Shown piece after piece: positions 53,167-62,575 of a stretch of 64,000 bases of DNA. The position numbers were made by a program, and so were the translations under genes. The stretch covers positions 124,001 to 188,000 of the forward strand of contig CANLDN010000009.1 of assembly GCA_947489445.1 (NCBI GenBank), read 5' to 3'. Within the stretch, counting starts at the first letter, position 1; every line of letters starts with the position of its first letter. This DNA is from an uncultured Paracoccaceae bacterium. GTDB lineage: Bacteria > Pseudomonadota > Alphaproteobacteria > Rhodobacterales > Rhodobacteraceae. The notes under the pieces were generated by a model that saw nothing but the letters and a program-made list of their open reading frames with translations, searched no databases and was not told the origin of the DNA.

Positions 53167-54084
53167 ATGGCCGACCCGTATCCCGATTACGCAGCACATA
53201 AGGAATTCATCCAACCGGCGATGGCCCGGACCGAGATTTGGCGACTGGCCACGATGATGGTGGCGTTCGAGGTCGCGTTCTTTGCATCCCCTTGGTTCAT
53301 GATGATGCTGATGCCGGGCGAAGCGGCCCAAAACGCCTATTACGAAGGGCTGACCGCTTTTGGCACACTGGCGCAATTTGCGACATTCAGCATCACAACA
53401 ATCATCTTTGTCTTTGTGCTGCGACGTGTGCATGAGCGCGGGTTCTGGTCGATGGTTGGGCCGGTGGACGCTGCGGTGGTCGATCTGGTCCGGGTCGGTT
53501 GGGTGGTGGGTCTCGTGCTTTTGACGATAGAAATCCTGCCGCCCTGGTATCCGCTTTCAGAGGTGGCAGAAATGCGCAGTTTGTTGCGTTGGATCTTGCT
53601 TTTGCCGTTGGCCTTTGTCGTGCTGCTGATCCAGGTGGGCACGGAAGAGCTGTATTTCAGGGGTTACCTGCAACAACAATTCGCCTGCCTGTCGCGGTCT
53701 CGGTTGATTTGGATGGGCGCCCCATCGGCGTTGTTTGGTTTGGCGCATTACTTCAATGGGATTGGCCACGCAGACGGCATTTACTGGGCACTTTGGGCGA
53801 CGGCTTTGGGGTTTGCCTGTGCCGATCTGACGGCCCGCACGGGTAATATCGGGGCGGCGATTGGCCTGCATTTGGCCAACAACGCCTTTGCCCTGCTGCT
53901 TTACGGCATGGAGAACTGGCCATCGAGCGGGCTGGCGTTGTTTTTGTTTCCTTATGATGATCCCTACCAATACGACTATGGGCTTGACGCATTGGCAGCC
54001 CCGGAGATGATTTTTCCGTTTCTGGTCAACCTTGCCACAGTATGGATCATGTGGATGGCGGCACGGGTGGCAATCAGGCGCTGA
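53167..54084 (+). CDS. CPBP-family intramembrane metalloprotease (Abi/CAAX type)
   Basis: 305 residues from the ATG at [14 protein letters not shown]. Seven to eight membrane helices. The four family motifs are present: EEXXXR as EELYFR (about 160-165), FxxxH as FGLAH (about 190-194), and HxxxN as HLANN (about 235-239). These bind the metal and cut within the membrane. Bacterial members process prenylated or other membrane proteins or give bacteriocin immunity; the substrate here is unknown. Stands alone before accD. Confidence 0.92.
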   Translation: MADPYPDYAAHKEFIQPAMARTEIWRLATMMVAFEVAFFASPWFMMMLMPGEAAQNAYYEGLTAFGTLAQFATFSITTIIFVFVLRRVHERGFWSMVGPVDAAVVDLVRVGWVVGLVLLTIEILPPWYPLSEVAEMRSLLRWILLLPLAFVVLLIQVGTEELYFRGYLQQQFACLSRSRLIWMGAPSALFGLAHYFNGIGHADGIYWALWATALGFACADLTARTGNIGAAIGLHLANNAFALLLYGMENWPSSGLALFLFPYDDPYQYDYGLDALAAPEMIFPFLVNLATVWIMWMAARVAIRR

Positions 54085-54139
54085 TTGCATTTCATTCAAG
54101 CGCGGCATATCTGGGATACGTTAACGCAAAAGGTTGCCC

Positions 54140-55081
54140 ATGAACTGGATCACCAACTACGTCCGCCCCACGATTAATTCGTTGTTTTCGCGCCGCGAGG
54201 TGCCTGACAACCTGTGGACCAAGTGTAATGAATGCGGCACGATGCTGTTTCACCGCGAATTGGCCGACAATCTGAATGTCTGCACGAATTGCGATCACCA
54301 TATGGCGATTGGCGCGCGGGATCGTTTGATTTCGATCTTTGATGGCGGCGTATTTGTTGAGGTGGAGGTGCCGGAGCCCGTGGCCGACCCCCTGCATTTC
54401 CGTGACCAGAAACGGTATACGGACCGCATCAAGGAAGCCCGCCGCAAGACCGGTGAAAAGGACGCCATGCTGGTGGCCGAGGGCGACATGGGTCGTACCG
54501 GGGTTGTTGTGGCTGTACAGGATTTTTCCTTCATGGGTGGGTCGATGTCGATGTATGTCGGCAACGCGATTGTCGCGGCGGCGGAACGTGCGATAGCGCT
54601 GAAACGTCCGCTGATACTGTTTTCCGCCGCTGGTGGTGCCCGTATGCAAGAGGGAATTCTGGGCCTGATGCAGATGCCCCGCACGACAATTGCGGTGCAG
54701 ATGCTCAAAGAGGCGGGCCTGCCTTATGTCGTGGTTCTGACCCATCCGACGACGGGTGGTGTGACGGCATCCTATGCGATGCTGGGGGATGTGCAGATTG
54801 CAGAACCCAATGCGTTGATCGGTTTTGCTGGTGCGCGCGTGATTGAGCAGACGATTGGTGAAAAGCTGCCCGAAGGGTTCCAGCGCGCTGAATATCTGCT
54901 GGATCACGGGATGCTGGACCGGGTGACAAAACGGACTGATCTGAAGGATGAGCTGGTCACAATCGTCCGTTTGCTGATGAAGCAGGATGCGCCGGTCAAG
55001 GGTGATCTGCCCGCGCCAGAGATCACGTCGGATGCTGCATTGCAGCTGGAAAACCCCTTAGCCCCGGAAGAGGGCAAGTGA
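54140..55081 (+). CDS. accD: Acetyl-CoA carboxylase carboxyltransferase beta subunit
   Basis: 313 residues from the ATG at MNWITNYVRPTINSLF (a TTG two codons earlier is possible). N-terminal zinc ribbon with CNECG and CTNCDHH (about 27-50) and the carboxyltransferase domain with GSMSMYVGNAIV, SAAGGARMQEG, LTHPTTGGVTASYAMLGD and FAGARVIEQT. It transfers the carboxyl group from biotin to acetyl-CoA with AccA, the first step of fatty acid synthesis. It overlaps folC by 4 bases, the usual accD-folC arrangement. Confidence 0.97.
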   Translation: MNWITNYVRPTINSLFSRREVPDNLWTKCNECGTMLFHRELADNLNVCTNCDHHMAIGARDRLISIFDGGVFVEVEVPEPVADPLHFRDQKRYTDRIKEARRKTGEKDAMLVAEGDMGRTGVVVAVQDFSFMGGSMSMYVGNAIVAAAERAIALKRPLILFSAAGGARMQEGILGLMQMPRTTIAVQMLKEAGLPYVVVLTHPTTGGVTASYAMLGDVQIAEPNALIGFAGARVIEQTIGEKLPEGFQRAEYLLDHGMLDRVTKRTDLKDELVTIVRLLMKQDAPVKGDLPAPEITSDAALQLENPLAPEEGK

Positions 55082-56352
55082 CCAAGACATCGGATGTGAT
55101 CCTTGACCGGATGATGGCCTTGCATCCCAAGGTCATGGATTTGGTATTGGATCGTGTGTGGCGGCTGTTGGCGGCAATGGACAACCCGCAGGACCGTTTG
55201 CCACCGGTCATTCATATTGCGGGCACCAATGGCAAGGGGTCGACCCAGGCGATGATCCGCGCTGGGCTGGAGGCGGGTGGTTCCGCCGTTCATGCCTATA
55301 CCTCGCCGCATCTGGCCCGATTTCATGAACGGATCAGGCTGGCAGGCACGCTGATTTCAGAGCCGGCTTTGACGGATGTTTTGGACCGCTGTTATGCGGC
55401 CAATGGTGGCGATCCGATTACATATTTCGAGATTACGACCGTTGCCGGATTGGTGGCCTTTGCCGAGACACCAGCGGATTATGCTTTGCTGGAGGTAGGG
55501 CTAGGCGGCAGATTGGATGCAACCAATGTTGTCGCGCAGCCTGCCGTGACCGTCATCACCCCTGTCGATCTGGATCATCAACAGTTTCTGGGTGACACAT
55601 TGCCCGAGATTGCAGGTGAAAAGGCGGGGATCATCAAGGGCGGTGTGCCCTGCGTTGTCGGTCCTCAGCAGGATGCTGCCTTGGAGGTGATTGAGCGGCA
55701 GGCCACCCGAATGGGTGCGCCGCTTTTGGTTCACGGTCAGCATTGGCATGTCAGCACCGAGCGTGGACGGTTGGTGTATCAGGACGACCGCGGGCTGTTG
55801 GATCTACCGTTGCCCAATCTGCGTGGTCCCCATCAGATTATGAATGCCGGGGGCGCGATTGCGGTACTGCGTGCGCTGGGCAAGGATGAAGCTGCCTGCG
55901 AGGCGGCGGTGACCCGGGCCTATTGGCCCGCGCGGATGGAGCGGATGACCAAGGGTGCGCTGGTTGATCTGGCAGCACCCGCTGAACTGTGGCTGGATGG
56001 CGGGCACAACCCTGCGGCGGGTCGTATGCTGGCCGCCACGTTGCAGGAATTATCGCCACGACCCACCCATCTGATCTGTGGGATGCTGAACACCAAGGAT
56101 GTTGCGGGTTATATGCGGCCCTTGGCTGATGTGGCCGAAAGCCTAACCGCGGTGTCGATCCCCGGAGAGCAGAACACGATCCCCGCGGAAGAGACCGCGA
56201 AGGTCGCGGGACGTGTTGGATTGGCAGCCAATACTGCGGGCAGTGTTCAAGATGCGATCCGTGCGATCACGCAAAAATCACCCGATGCGCGTGTTCTGAT
56301 TTGCGGATCGCTCTATCTCGCTGGGCATGTGATGCGAGAGAACGAGATATGA
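55078..56352 (+). CDS. folC: Folylpolyglutamate synthase/dihydrofolate synthase
   Basis: 424 residues from a GTG overlapping the accD stop (GTGA). P-loop HIAGTNGKGSTQAM (about 44-57), Mur-ligase central domain motifs (TSPHLARFHERIRL, EVGLGGRLDATNV, TPVDLDHQQFLGDT, GEKAGIIK) and a C-terminal domain with WLDGGHNPAAGRML. It adds glutamate to dihydropteroate and folates. The stop overlaps the next small exported-protein gene by 4 bases. Confidence 0.96.
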   Translation: MTKTSDVILDRMMALHPKVMDLVLDRVWRLLAAMDNPQDRLPPVIHIAGTNGKGSTQAMIRAGLEAGGSAVHAYTSPHLARFHERIRLAGTLISEPALTDVLDRCYAANGGDPITYFEITTVAGLVAFAETPADYALLEVGLGGRLDATNVVAQPAVTVITPVDLDHQQFLGDTLPEIAGEKAGIIKGGVPCVVGPQQDAALEVIERQATRMGAPLLVHGQHWHVSTERGRLVYQDDRGLLDLPLPNLRGPHQIMNAGGAIAVLRALGKDEAACEAAVTRAYWPARMERMTKGALVDLAAPAELWLDGGHNPAAGRMLAATLQELSPRPTHLICGMLNTKDVAGYMRPLADVAESLTAVSIPGEQNTIPAEETAKVAGRVGLAANTAGSVQDAIRAITQKSPDARVLICGSLYLAGHVMRENEI

Positions 56353-56855
56353 TTAAAGGTTTGACGACAGTGTTGGCCCTGTTTGCCACCAACGCGCAGG
56401 CGGCCGATTTCTATTTCTGCTGGCTGGGCCAAAACGATTACACCATGACAGGGCAGATGACGATTACGCCATCCGCTTTGAACAAGCCGGTCGTGACTGC
56501 CAGCGATGTCATCCGGTTCAAGATCGCGGGTTACCGCGAAGGGACGCTTTTGGGGAAATGGGACATGCAGACCCGGGCACCCGGCGCAAGCTGGACCCTG
56601 CATTTCGATCCGGCCCGTAGCGTGTTTATGACACCCGGCCAAATCGGGCTTGGCGTGAGTCAGGCGTGGAATGCGAATGGTGATGCCGATGATTGTGGCG
56701 ATCCGGGGTTTGGGTTCAATCTGGGCAACTATGCGCAGGATTTCTGTCTCAACGGCGTATGGGTTGAAGAAAGCGGGATGCCGCCGGAGACGCCTTTTCT
56801 GGTCAGCCCGACCCCGGTTGATCCGCAATGCCGGGTTTACGCACCGACAAGCTAA
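56349..56855 (+). CDS. Exported protein of unknown function
   Basis: 168 residues, ATG overlapping the folC stop (ATGA). A signal peptide MIKGLTTVLALFATNAQA with cleavage before ADFYF. The mature protein has four Cys (FYFCWLG, DDCGDP, DFCLNG, DPQCRVY), likely two disulfides, and a beta-rich look. No family recognised. Its tie to folC is probably transcriptional only. Confidence 0.75.
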   Translation: MIKGLTTVLALFATNAQAADFYFCWLGQNDYTMTGQMTITPSALNKPVVTASDVIRFKIAGYREGTLLGKWDMQTRAPGASWTLHFDPARSVFMTPGQIGLGVSQAWNANGDADDCGDPGFGFNLGNYAQDFCLNGVWVEESGMPPETPFLVSPTPVDPQCRVYAPTS

Positions 56856-57077
56856 GTCATGCCAAGCCTAGTTCCTGCCGATTCGCGAATCAGTGTATTG
56901 ACTGCGAATCACTTCCCGGTTTAGTGTCGGTTCAACCACAAATCGCCTACAAAAAAGGCGTAGAGGAGCAGTCTTGGCAGGGCGAGCGGGCGGGCTTTCG
57001 GGCCTGTCTTCTTGTTTTTGGGGAGGTGCTATTCCGGTGTGGATTTCTACCCAGAGGAAATAACCCGACTTGCTTGT
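56856..57077. other. Intergenic region with no recognisable gene
   Basis: 222 bases between the convergent exported-protein and membrane-protein genes. It contains a short palindrome GATTCGCGAATC (56880-56891), a run of six A (56951-56956) and a G-rich stretch. No open frame or RNA family could be supported. A small RNA cannot be excluded. Confidence 0.35.
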
Positions 57078-57605
57078 TTAAGGCTGCACCGGGTCGTTCA
57101 GGATAACCGGTTGGCTGCTCTTGGTTGTGCGTGATTGCGCGGCGTCCAGAATGGCCAACGTCTTGCGGTCAAGGGGTTCTTCGGGTCCGTACATCAGACG
57201 ATCAGCAATTTGCTGGTTTCGTCGGTCGACCTTCCAGGACTGCCAGAAAATGACCAATCCGATCACGGTTGTGACAAGCCCAAACAACAACAACCCGCCT
57301 TCGAAGCCGCCGCCTGCAAATATGGCCAAGGCGACTGCTGCAAGCCCGACAATGAGATAGGCCCATTTGTACAGATAGAAGAAGACAGAGGTGAGATCGC
57401 CGTTCAAAGCGCCGCGATCATTCAGGTAGCACAACAGAAATGGCATGCTGATATAGCCGATGGCCATGCGCGTGGGGTCGGATAGCAGCTCTGGAACCAT
57501 CGTCGCCAGTTGGCCCGCAATCGCAAAAGGAACGATCAGGGCAAAGACAACACCCGTCACCGTAATCACCCAATCCAAAGGGTTCATCGAAATACCAAAA
57601 ACCAT
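57078..57605 (-). CDS. Membrane protein, paralogue 1 of a tandem pair
   Basis: 175 residues starting MVFGISMNPLDW. Four membrane helices (about 10-35, 47-63, 72-90, 96-116) and a hydrophilic C-terminal tail with WKVDRRNQQIADRL. The core GYISMPFLLCYLNDRGAL and SVFFYLYKWAYLIVG align with GYVGFPLLLCYLHSRKLF and SMFFFIYKWFYVLIG in the next gene, so the two arose by duplication. Family not recognised; function unknown. Confidence 0.8.
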   Translation of the reverse strand: MVFGISMNPLDWVITVTGVVFALIVPFAIAGQLATMVPELLSDPTRMAIGYISMPFLLCYLNDRGALNGDLTSVFFYLYKWAYLIVGLAAVALAIFAGGGFEGGLLLFGLVTTVIGLVIFWQSWKVDRRNQQIADRLMYGPEEPLDRKTLAILDAAQSRTTKSSQPVILNDPVQP

Positions 57606-57735
57606 ATACAGGTCCTTTCGCGCCGCTTATGCCTCTCAAAAATTCCAATTTGAGGCTTGTTACGCAAGAGGTCGCTCGAATTGCCGGAGAATACGGAGGA
57701 TCTCCGCCGATGGTATGTTTGTTATGGAATGCCGG

Positions 57736-57760
57736 GCCCCACCCGCGTTGCGGGATGGGC
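57736..57760. repeat. Imperfect hairpin downstream of paralogue 2
   Basis: CCCGC (57742-57746) pairs with GCGGG (57750-57754) and the outer bases GCCCC/GGGC extend it with mismatches. It lies 20-40 bases past the stop of the minus-strand gene at 57777 and may act as a terminator or belong to a dispersed repeat family. The rest of 57606-57776 shows nothing else of note. Confidence 0.4.
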
Positions 57761-57776
57761 GCGCCTGCAAGATAGA

Positions 57777-58289
57777 TTATGGGTTTTGATTTTCGGCCTT
57801 CATCTGCTCGGCTCGCAAAATCGCCTCGGCCTGCATTTGGATTTGTGCCTCACGGTCTGCTTCCGCTTGAATTTCTTCACCGGTCTCGACCGCATCCTGG
57901 AACGATTTGTCAATTTTGCGGGTCCACCAGATCATCACAAGACCGACGGTGGTAAAGATGACGCCGAACATGAACCCTTCGACATTAAATCCGCCTTCGG
58001 CATAGGGTGTGCCAATCAACGCGACGATACCGATAAGCACATAGAACCACTTGTAGATAAAGAAGAACATTGACCCCATACCGCGCCCAAACAGCTTGCG
58101 TGAATGCAAGTAGCAAAGCAAAAGAGGAAACCCGACATAGCCCAGCGACACTTCGATGATGGTTGAAAGGGGTGCCGGGAAAAGGTTGGCGAACTCCGCA
58201 ATAATCATGAACGGGATAACGAGCGCGCCGATGACGGCGATAAGGATCATGGCCCATGCGGATGGGCTCAAAACAATACCAAAAAACAT
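57777..58289 (-). CDS. Membrane protein, paralogue 2 of a tandem pair
   Basis: 170 residues from the ATG at MFFGIVLSPSAW; the in-frame ATG 17 codons upstream is rejected because the paralogue starts here. Four membrane helices in the same places as in paralogue 1 and an acidic, Gln/Glu-rich C-terminal helix (AEADREAQIQMQAEAILRAEQM, about 142-163) that is probably a coiled coil. It starts divergent from the TPR protein gene. Function unknown. Confidence 0.8.
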   Translation of the reverse strand: MFFGIVLSPSAWAMILIAVIGALVIPFMIIAEFANLFPAPLSTIIEVSLGYVGFPLLLCYLHSRKLFGRGMGSMFFFIYKWFYVLIGIVALIGTPYAEGGFNVEGFMFGVIFTTVGLVMIWWTRKIDKSFQDAVETGEEIQAEADREAQIQMQAEAILRAEQMKAENQNP

Positions 58290-58535
58290 CTTAAACCCCC
58301 ACGGTTGAATTTCATTAACGCCATCTTCGCGATTGCACATGAATATGCAAGGCGGTCAGGCAGCCCAGTTGCGTGCGCGACTTTTTTTGCAAACGGGTTT
58401 GTCGTAGTGTCGGCCACACGGACGAGGGCACAAAATCCTATCCTGCAACATTTTGCCGCCCTGACAATGTCGTATTTGCATGTGAGGCTCTGGCCCACTA
58501 GGCTGACGAAAATCGAATTAAAGGGTTATGTAACT

Positions 58536-60233
58536 GTGCTCAGACGTTCCATTTCCGCCGGGGTGCTGGCGTGTATGATTTTTCCTGCAAATGTTGTAGC
58601 CGCCGACCCTGATGCCGGTGCCTATCTGGCTGCCAGACAGGCGAGTGTTGCGAACGATTTTGCCGCTGGCGCCCAGTATTTCACAAAAGGCCTGATCGCT
58701 GATCCGTCGAACGCTTTCCTGCTTGAGAATGCGATGACCTCTTACATTGCGCTGGGCCAGATTGAGCGGGCGCTGCCGATCGCACAGGTGATTGTGGATC
58801 GTGGATATGAAAGCCAGGTCGCACATCTGGCATTGAGCGCCGCCGCCGCAAAGGCCGAAGATTGGAGCGCGATCTTTTCGGGGCTGGAACAGGGTCGCAA
58901 TGTGGGTCCGTTAGTCGATGGTTTATCGCAGGCCTGGGCCCATCTTGGCCAAGGCGACATGACCCGTGCACTGGCCAGTTTTGACCAAGTGATCGAAGCC
59001 GACGGCATGACCATTTATGGTGTGACCCATAAAGCCTATGCGTTGGCATCAGTAGGAGATTTCGAAGGAGCGGAGGCTGTTTTTGGTGCATCTGCCACGA
59101 GTGGCATGCGCTACAGCCGCCAAAGTGCGGTGGCACACGCCCAGATTTTAAGTCAGCTTGGCCGCAACGATGATGCGCTTGCGATTGTTGATGGCGTTTT
59201 CGGCGCGCAACTGGACCCTGGTCTAGCTGTCTTGCGGGCCGAACTGGTAGATGGCAATGCTATTGCCTACAGTGCCGTATCCACCCCTGCTCAGGGGATT
59301 GCGGATATTTTTCATGTGATTGCCGGTGCCATTCAGGGCGATGCGCCTGACGCATATACGCTGATATATGCGCGGACGGCGAATTACCTGTGGCCTGACA
59401 ACACCGCGGCGGTGTTGATGACTGCCCGGCTGCTGGAAGATTTGGGTCAATATGACCTTGCCAATACCACTTATGCTGGCGTGTCGCGCCAGGACCCAGC
59501 ATTCCACGCCGCTGAGCTTGGCCGTGCAGAGGTATTGCGCACTGCCGGGCGCAAGGATGCCGCTATTGAGGTGCTAGAGGCGCTGGCCCGCAGTCACCCC
59601 GAATTGCCGCAGGTGTTTGCCACCAAGGGCGACACATTGCGGCAGGCCGAGCGTTATGGCGAGGCAGCGGATGCGTATACACGCGCCCTGACCCTGTATG
59701 ATGACCAAAGCCCGGTGAAGTGGTTTGTGCACTACACCCGTGGCATCACGAACCATCTGGTGGACAATTGGCCCGCAGCAGAGGCTGATTTTCGCGCCGC
59801 ACTGGCGTTACGTCCCGATCATCCCCAGGTGCTGAATTACCTAGGTTATTCGCTGGTGGAGCGTGGCGAAAAGATGGATGAGGCGCTGGGCATGATTGAA
59901 ACCGCTGCCGCGGCCCGCCCCGATAATGGAGCCATTATCGACAGCCTTGGTTGGGTTCTGTTTCAGATGGGACGTTATGATGAGGCAGTTGTGCATATGG
60001 AACGCGCCGCCGCGTTAGAGCCCGTTGATCCGGTGATCAACGATCATTTGGGCGACGTCTATTGGGCCGTGGGCCGCGAGATTGAAGCCCATTTTCAATG
60101 GCAGCGCGCCTTGTCGTTTGATCCAGAGGAAGAGGATGCGACCCGTATCCGTGACAAGTTGGAGCGCGGCTTGGATATGGTGTTGCAGGATGAGGGGCTC
60201 ACCCCGGTCCGACTGGCCCGTGGCGACGATTAA
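58536..60233 (+). CDS. Exported TPR-repeat protein
   Basis: 565 residues from a GTG (VLRRSISAGVLACMIF-) that gives a proper signal peptide, cleaved near ANVVAADPDA; the longer open frame upstream has no ribosome site and overlaps the divergent gene's promoter. The mature chain is almost all tetratricopeptide repeats; clear ones include LALRPDHPQVLNYLGYSL, DNGAIIDSLGWVLFQMGRYDEAV and DPVINDHLGDVYWAVGREIEA. The tandem ending LDNLGYSL/IDSLGWVLF is typical of TPR proteins found beside ispE in this group. Role probably in envelope assembly; not known. Confidence 0.88.
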   Translation: MLRRSISAGVLACMIFPANVVAADPDAGAYLAARQASVANDFAAGAQYFTKGLIADPSNAFLLENAMTSYIALGQIERALPIAQVIVDRGYESQVAHLALSAAAAKAEDWSAIFSGLEQGRNVGPLVDGLSQAWAHLGQGDMTRALASFDQVIEADGMTIYGVTHKAYALASVGDFEGAEAVFGASATSGMRYSRQSAVAHAQILSQLGRNDDALAIVDGVFGAQLDPGLAVLRAELVDGNAIAYSAVSTPAQGIADIFHVIAGAIQGDAPDAYTLIYARTANYLWPDNTAAVLMTARLLEDLGQYDLANTTYAGVSRQDPAFHAAELGRAEVLRTAGRKDAAIEVLEALARSHPELPQVFATKGDTLRQAERYGEAADAYTRALTLYDDQSPVKWFVHYTRGITNHLVDNWPAAEADFRAALALRPDHPQVLNYLGYSLVERGEKMDEALGMIETAAAARPDNGAIIDSLGWVLFQMGRYDEAVVHMERAAALEPVDPVINDHLGDVYWAVGREIEAHFQWQRALSFDPEEEDATRIRDKLERGLDMVLQDEGLTPVRLARGDD

Positions 60234-61086
60234 GCGCAGCGCCCCTGCCAAGGTCAATCTGACCTTGCATGTGACCGGTCAGCGCGACGACGGGTATCAT
60301 ACACTGGACAGTCTGGTCGTGTTTGCCGGTGTCGCGGACCAGCTTGGTGCGACCTTGGCCCCTGATCTGCGCATTATGGTCAGCGGCCCATTTTCCACCG
60401 GTGTACCAGCTGACCCGAGCAATTTGATGATGCGTGCCGCCGAGGCGCTGCGCAACGCGCGCGGTGTGACCCAAGGTGCGGCTTTGACCCTGGAGAAACA
60501 TCTGCCACATGCCGCTGGTATCGGGAGCGGTTCGTCCGACGCGGCGGTGACATTGGCGATGCTGGCAGAGCTGTGGCGCGTGCCAACGCTGCCTGCGACC
60601 GCTGCAGAGGTGGTGGCACTTGGTGCTGACCTGCCCGTGTGCTTGCGGGCACCTGCACCGACCCGCATGTCCGGCATTGGTGATGTGTTGTCCCCGGTAG
60701 CCCGCTTGCCGGATTGCGCGCTTGTTCTGGTGCGCCCGCCGGTGGATGTGCCGACAGCGGATGTGTTCAAGGCGCTTGCGACAAAAACGGGTACGGCGAT
60801 GGACCCGTTGCCTGCGGGGATGGATTTCGACGCTTTTGCCCGTTGGCTGGCCGCCCAACGCAATGATTTGCTGTTGCCGGCACAAAAGATCGCACCGGAC
60901 ATCACACAGGCGATTGCCAAGCTCAAATCACTGCCGGCTGTCAGCGTGGCGGGGATGTCCGGGTCGGGGGCGACCTGTTTTGGCTTGGTGAAGGATATGG
61001 CAACCGCACGGCAGGTCGCACGGATCGTGCAGGTGTCTCAGATGGGCTGGTGGGTTGCCCCGGCAGAGGTGCTTTCCGGGATGTAG
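60220..61086 (+). CDS. ispE: 4-diphosphocytidyl-2-C-methyl-D-erythritol kinase
   Basis: 288 residues from a GTG 14 bases before the stop of the TPR gene, giving the canonical KRSAPAKVNLTLHVTGQRDDGYH. It phosphorylates CDP-ME in the non-mevalonate isoprenoid pathway. GHMP-kinase motifs: PAKVNLTLHV, the ATP loop PHAAGIGSGSSDAAVTL (about 90-106) and MSGSGATCFGL (about 246-256). Normal length. An earlier open frame overlapping the TPR gene is a by-product of overlap. Confidence 0.95.
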   Translation: MATIKRSAPAKVNLTLHVTGQRDDGYHTLDSLVVFAGVADQLGATLAPDLRIMVSGPFSTGVPADPSNLMMRAAEALRNARGVTQGAALTLEKHLPHAAGIGSGSSDAAVTLAMLAELWRVPTLPATAAEVVALGADLPVCLRAPAPTRMSGIGDVLSPVARLPDCALVLVRPPVDVPTADVFKALATKTGTAMDPLPAGMDFDAFARWLAAQRNDLLLPAQKIAPDITQAIAKLKSLPAVSVAGMSGSGATCFGLVKDMATARQVARIVQVSQMGWWVAPAEVLSGM

Positions 61087-61115
61087 CGGACCAGATTTTT
61101 GGAAAAGTCCGGGCA

Positions 61116-61134
61116 AGATCCTTTGAAGGATTTT
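61116..61134 (+). terminator. Weak hairpin after ispE
   Basis: AGATCCTT and AAGGATTT pair (61116-61123 with 61126-61133), with a small central loop and TTATT following. About 30 bases past the ispE stop. A minor Rho-independent terminator at best. Confidence 0.35.
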
Positions 61135-61165
61135 ATTGATTCCTATCCCCGGAACTGAATGGCAT

Positions 61166-61357
61166 TCAGGTGGGGTCTTGGTGTTTGTCGTTGCAACGTT
61201 TCCATAGCAAACTCAGCAATGTTTCACCGGCCAGTGGGCTCGTGCAATCGCTAATCAGGACCGGCGGCCCGACAGGCTGCGGTGCAGGCGAGGGCACACT
61301 GGCGACCCGCGCCTTGGAAATCGCCGGCACAATAGTGAAAGATGTAACATCCGTCAT
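61166..61357 (-). CDS. Possible small protein (63 aa)
   Basis: An open frame of 63 codons in the 297-base gap between ispE and the HAD phosphatase gene. By eye about 60 percent of third positions are G or C, compatible with coding but not strong evidence. Pro-rich centre (PSPAPQPVGPP), no known domain, weak ribosome site (TAGG). If it is not a gene, the gap holds nothing else recognised. Confidence 0.3.
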   Translation of the reverse strand: MTDVTSFTIVPAISKARVASVPSPAPQPVGPPVLISDCTSPLAGETLLSLLWKRCNDKHQDPT

Positions 61358-61383
61358 GGCATCAGCCTATCGCTGATAAGAAC

Positions 61384-62028
61384 TCAGGGCAAATTCAGGA
61401 TATTGATCACCTCGGCCAAGTCAGTGATCGGTTTGGCACCCGTCCCCATTGTCCGGCCTGGGTCACCCACCGCCACATAACCAAGGCAGCGGATACCCGC
61501 AGCGCGGGCCGCCAGAAAACCTGCAGGCATGTCGTCGATCATCACTGTTTCGTCTGCGCGCACGTCCGCATCTGCAATGATCTGGAGCAACATGTCGGGC
61601 TGCGGTTTGGGGCCGTGATCATGTCCGCTGTAGATTCGGCCTTCAAAAAGGTTCCAAAGACCGCTGGGGGTCAGGCTGATTTCCATCTTTGCCAAAGGCC
61701 CGTTTGAGGCGATGGCCCGTGCGACCCCGGCTCTATCAAGGGCGTTGATCAGGTCAAATACCCCTTCAATGATGGGCACACCGTGGCGTAGTGCGGCGAA
61801 GACGGACGCATAGATTTCGTCGAGCCATTCGTCAGGCAGGATCGTGCCCCGGCGCCTCGCTTCTTCCATCACTGACCGCATTGTCCCGCCTGCAAACAGG
61901 CTATGGACCTCGCCGGGTGCGATGCGCAGGCCGTGCCGGGTCAGGTTATCGGAGATCACCACATCGGTCGTCGACTCCGTATCGACAAGGACCCCGTCAC
62001 AGTCGAAAATCACCAGCCTAGGCGTCAT
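61384..62028 (-). CDS. HAD-superfamily phosphatase (beta-phosphoglucomutase/GPH type)
   Basis: 214 residues from the ATG at MTPRLVIFDCDGVLVDTE, which contains motif I (DxD). The cap domain follows (about 18-85); motif II is in ARAIASNGPLAKM (Ser), motif III Lys in GHDHGPKPQPDMLL and motif IV in VMIDDMPAGFLAARAAG. It hydrolyses phosphate esters of small sugars or nucleotides; the substrate is not determined. It overlaps the stop of rsmD by 11 bases, so it is co-transcribed with rsmD. Confidence 0.92.
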   Translation of the reverse strand: MTPRLVIFDCDGVLVDTESTTDVVISDNLTRHGLRIAPGEVHSLFAGGTMRSVMEEARRRGTILPDEWLDEIYASVFAALRHGVPIIEGVFDLINALDRAGVARAIASNGPLAKMEISLTPSGLWNLFEGRIYSGHDHGPKPQPDMLLQIIADADVRADETVMIDDMPAGFLAARAAGIRCLGYVAVGDPGRTMGTGAKPITDLAEVINILNLP

Positions 62029-62575
62029 GGCGCAAAAACGTAATCCATGTGTCACCGTAGCGGCGTTGATCAAGTGTTTTGAACCCCTGTGGCGCGATCT
62101 GTGCCTGGCTTTCTTCCCATATGATCAGCGCTCCGGGGGCGATCCAGTCGCCACGCAACGCCGCGTTCAGGGCTTTGTTGCCAAGCTCTTGTCCGTAGGG
62201 CGGGTCGAGAAAGATCAGATCGCAGGGCGTTCCTTTGGGCAATTTGTTTGCATCGGCGCTGATCAGGGTCGTATCGGATTGTCGGCGCAGCTTGGCGATA
62301 TTCTCGCGGATCAGCTTTTGTGCCGCGCGACCATTGTCGACAAAGGTGACTTGGCTCGCGCCGCGCGACAAGGCCTCTAACCCCAATGCGCCGGTCCCGG
62401 CAAACATGTCCAGCACCCGCGCACCATGGATCGGGTCGCCAAAACGGCCCCCTTGCAATACGTTAAACAGGCTTTCGCGCACTCGATCAGTCGTCGGGCG
62501 CAGATGTGCGCCCGCGTCCCCCTTGCCGACCGCCGCAAGGGCTGTGCCGCGATGGGTGCCGCCGATAATCCTCAA
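62018..62575 (-). CDS. rsmD: 16S rRNA (guanine(966)-N(2))-methyltransferase
   Basis: 185 residues from a TTG start giving LRIIGGTHRGTALAAV, the family N-terminus; the TTG overlaps the TGA of the upstream reductase gene (TTGA), a usual sign of coupling. SAM-binding DMFAGTGALGLEALSRGA (about 52-69) and the catalytic LIFLDPPYG (about 120-128) are clear. It methylates G966 of 16S rRNA in the 30S subunit. An in-frame extension further upstream lies within the neighbouring gene and is not used. Confidence 0.94.
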   Translation of the reverse strand: MRIIGGTHRGTALAAVGKGDAGAHLRPTTDRVRESLFNVLQGGRFGDPIHGARVLDMFAGTGALGLEALSRGASQVTFVDNGRAAQKLIRENIAKLRRQSDTTLISADANKLPKGTPCDLIFLDPPYGQELGNKALNAALRGDWIAPGALIIWEESQAQIAPQGFKTLDQRRYGDTWITFLRHDA

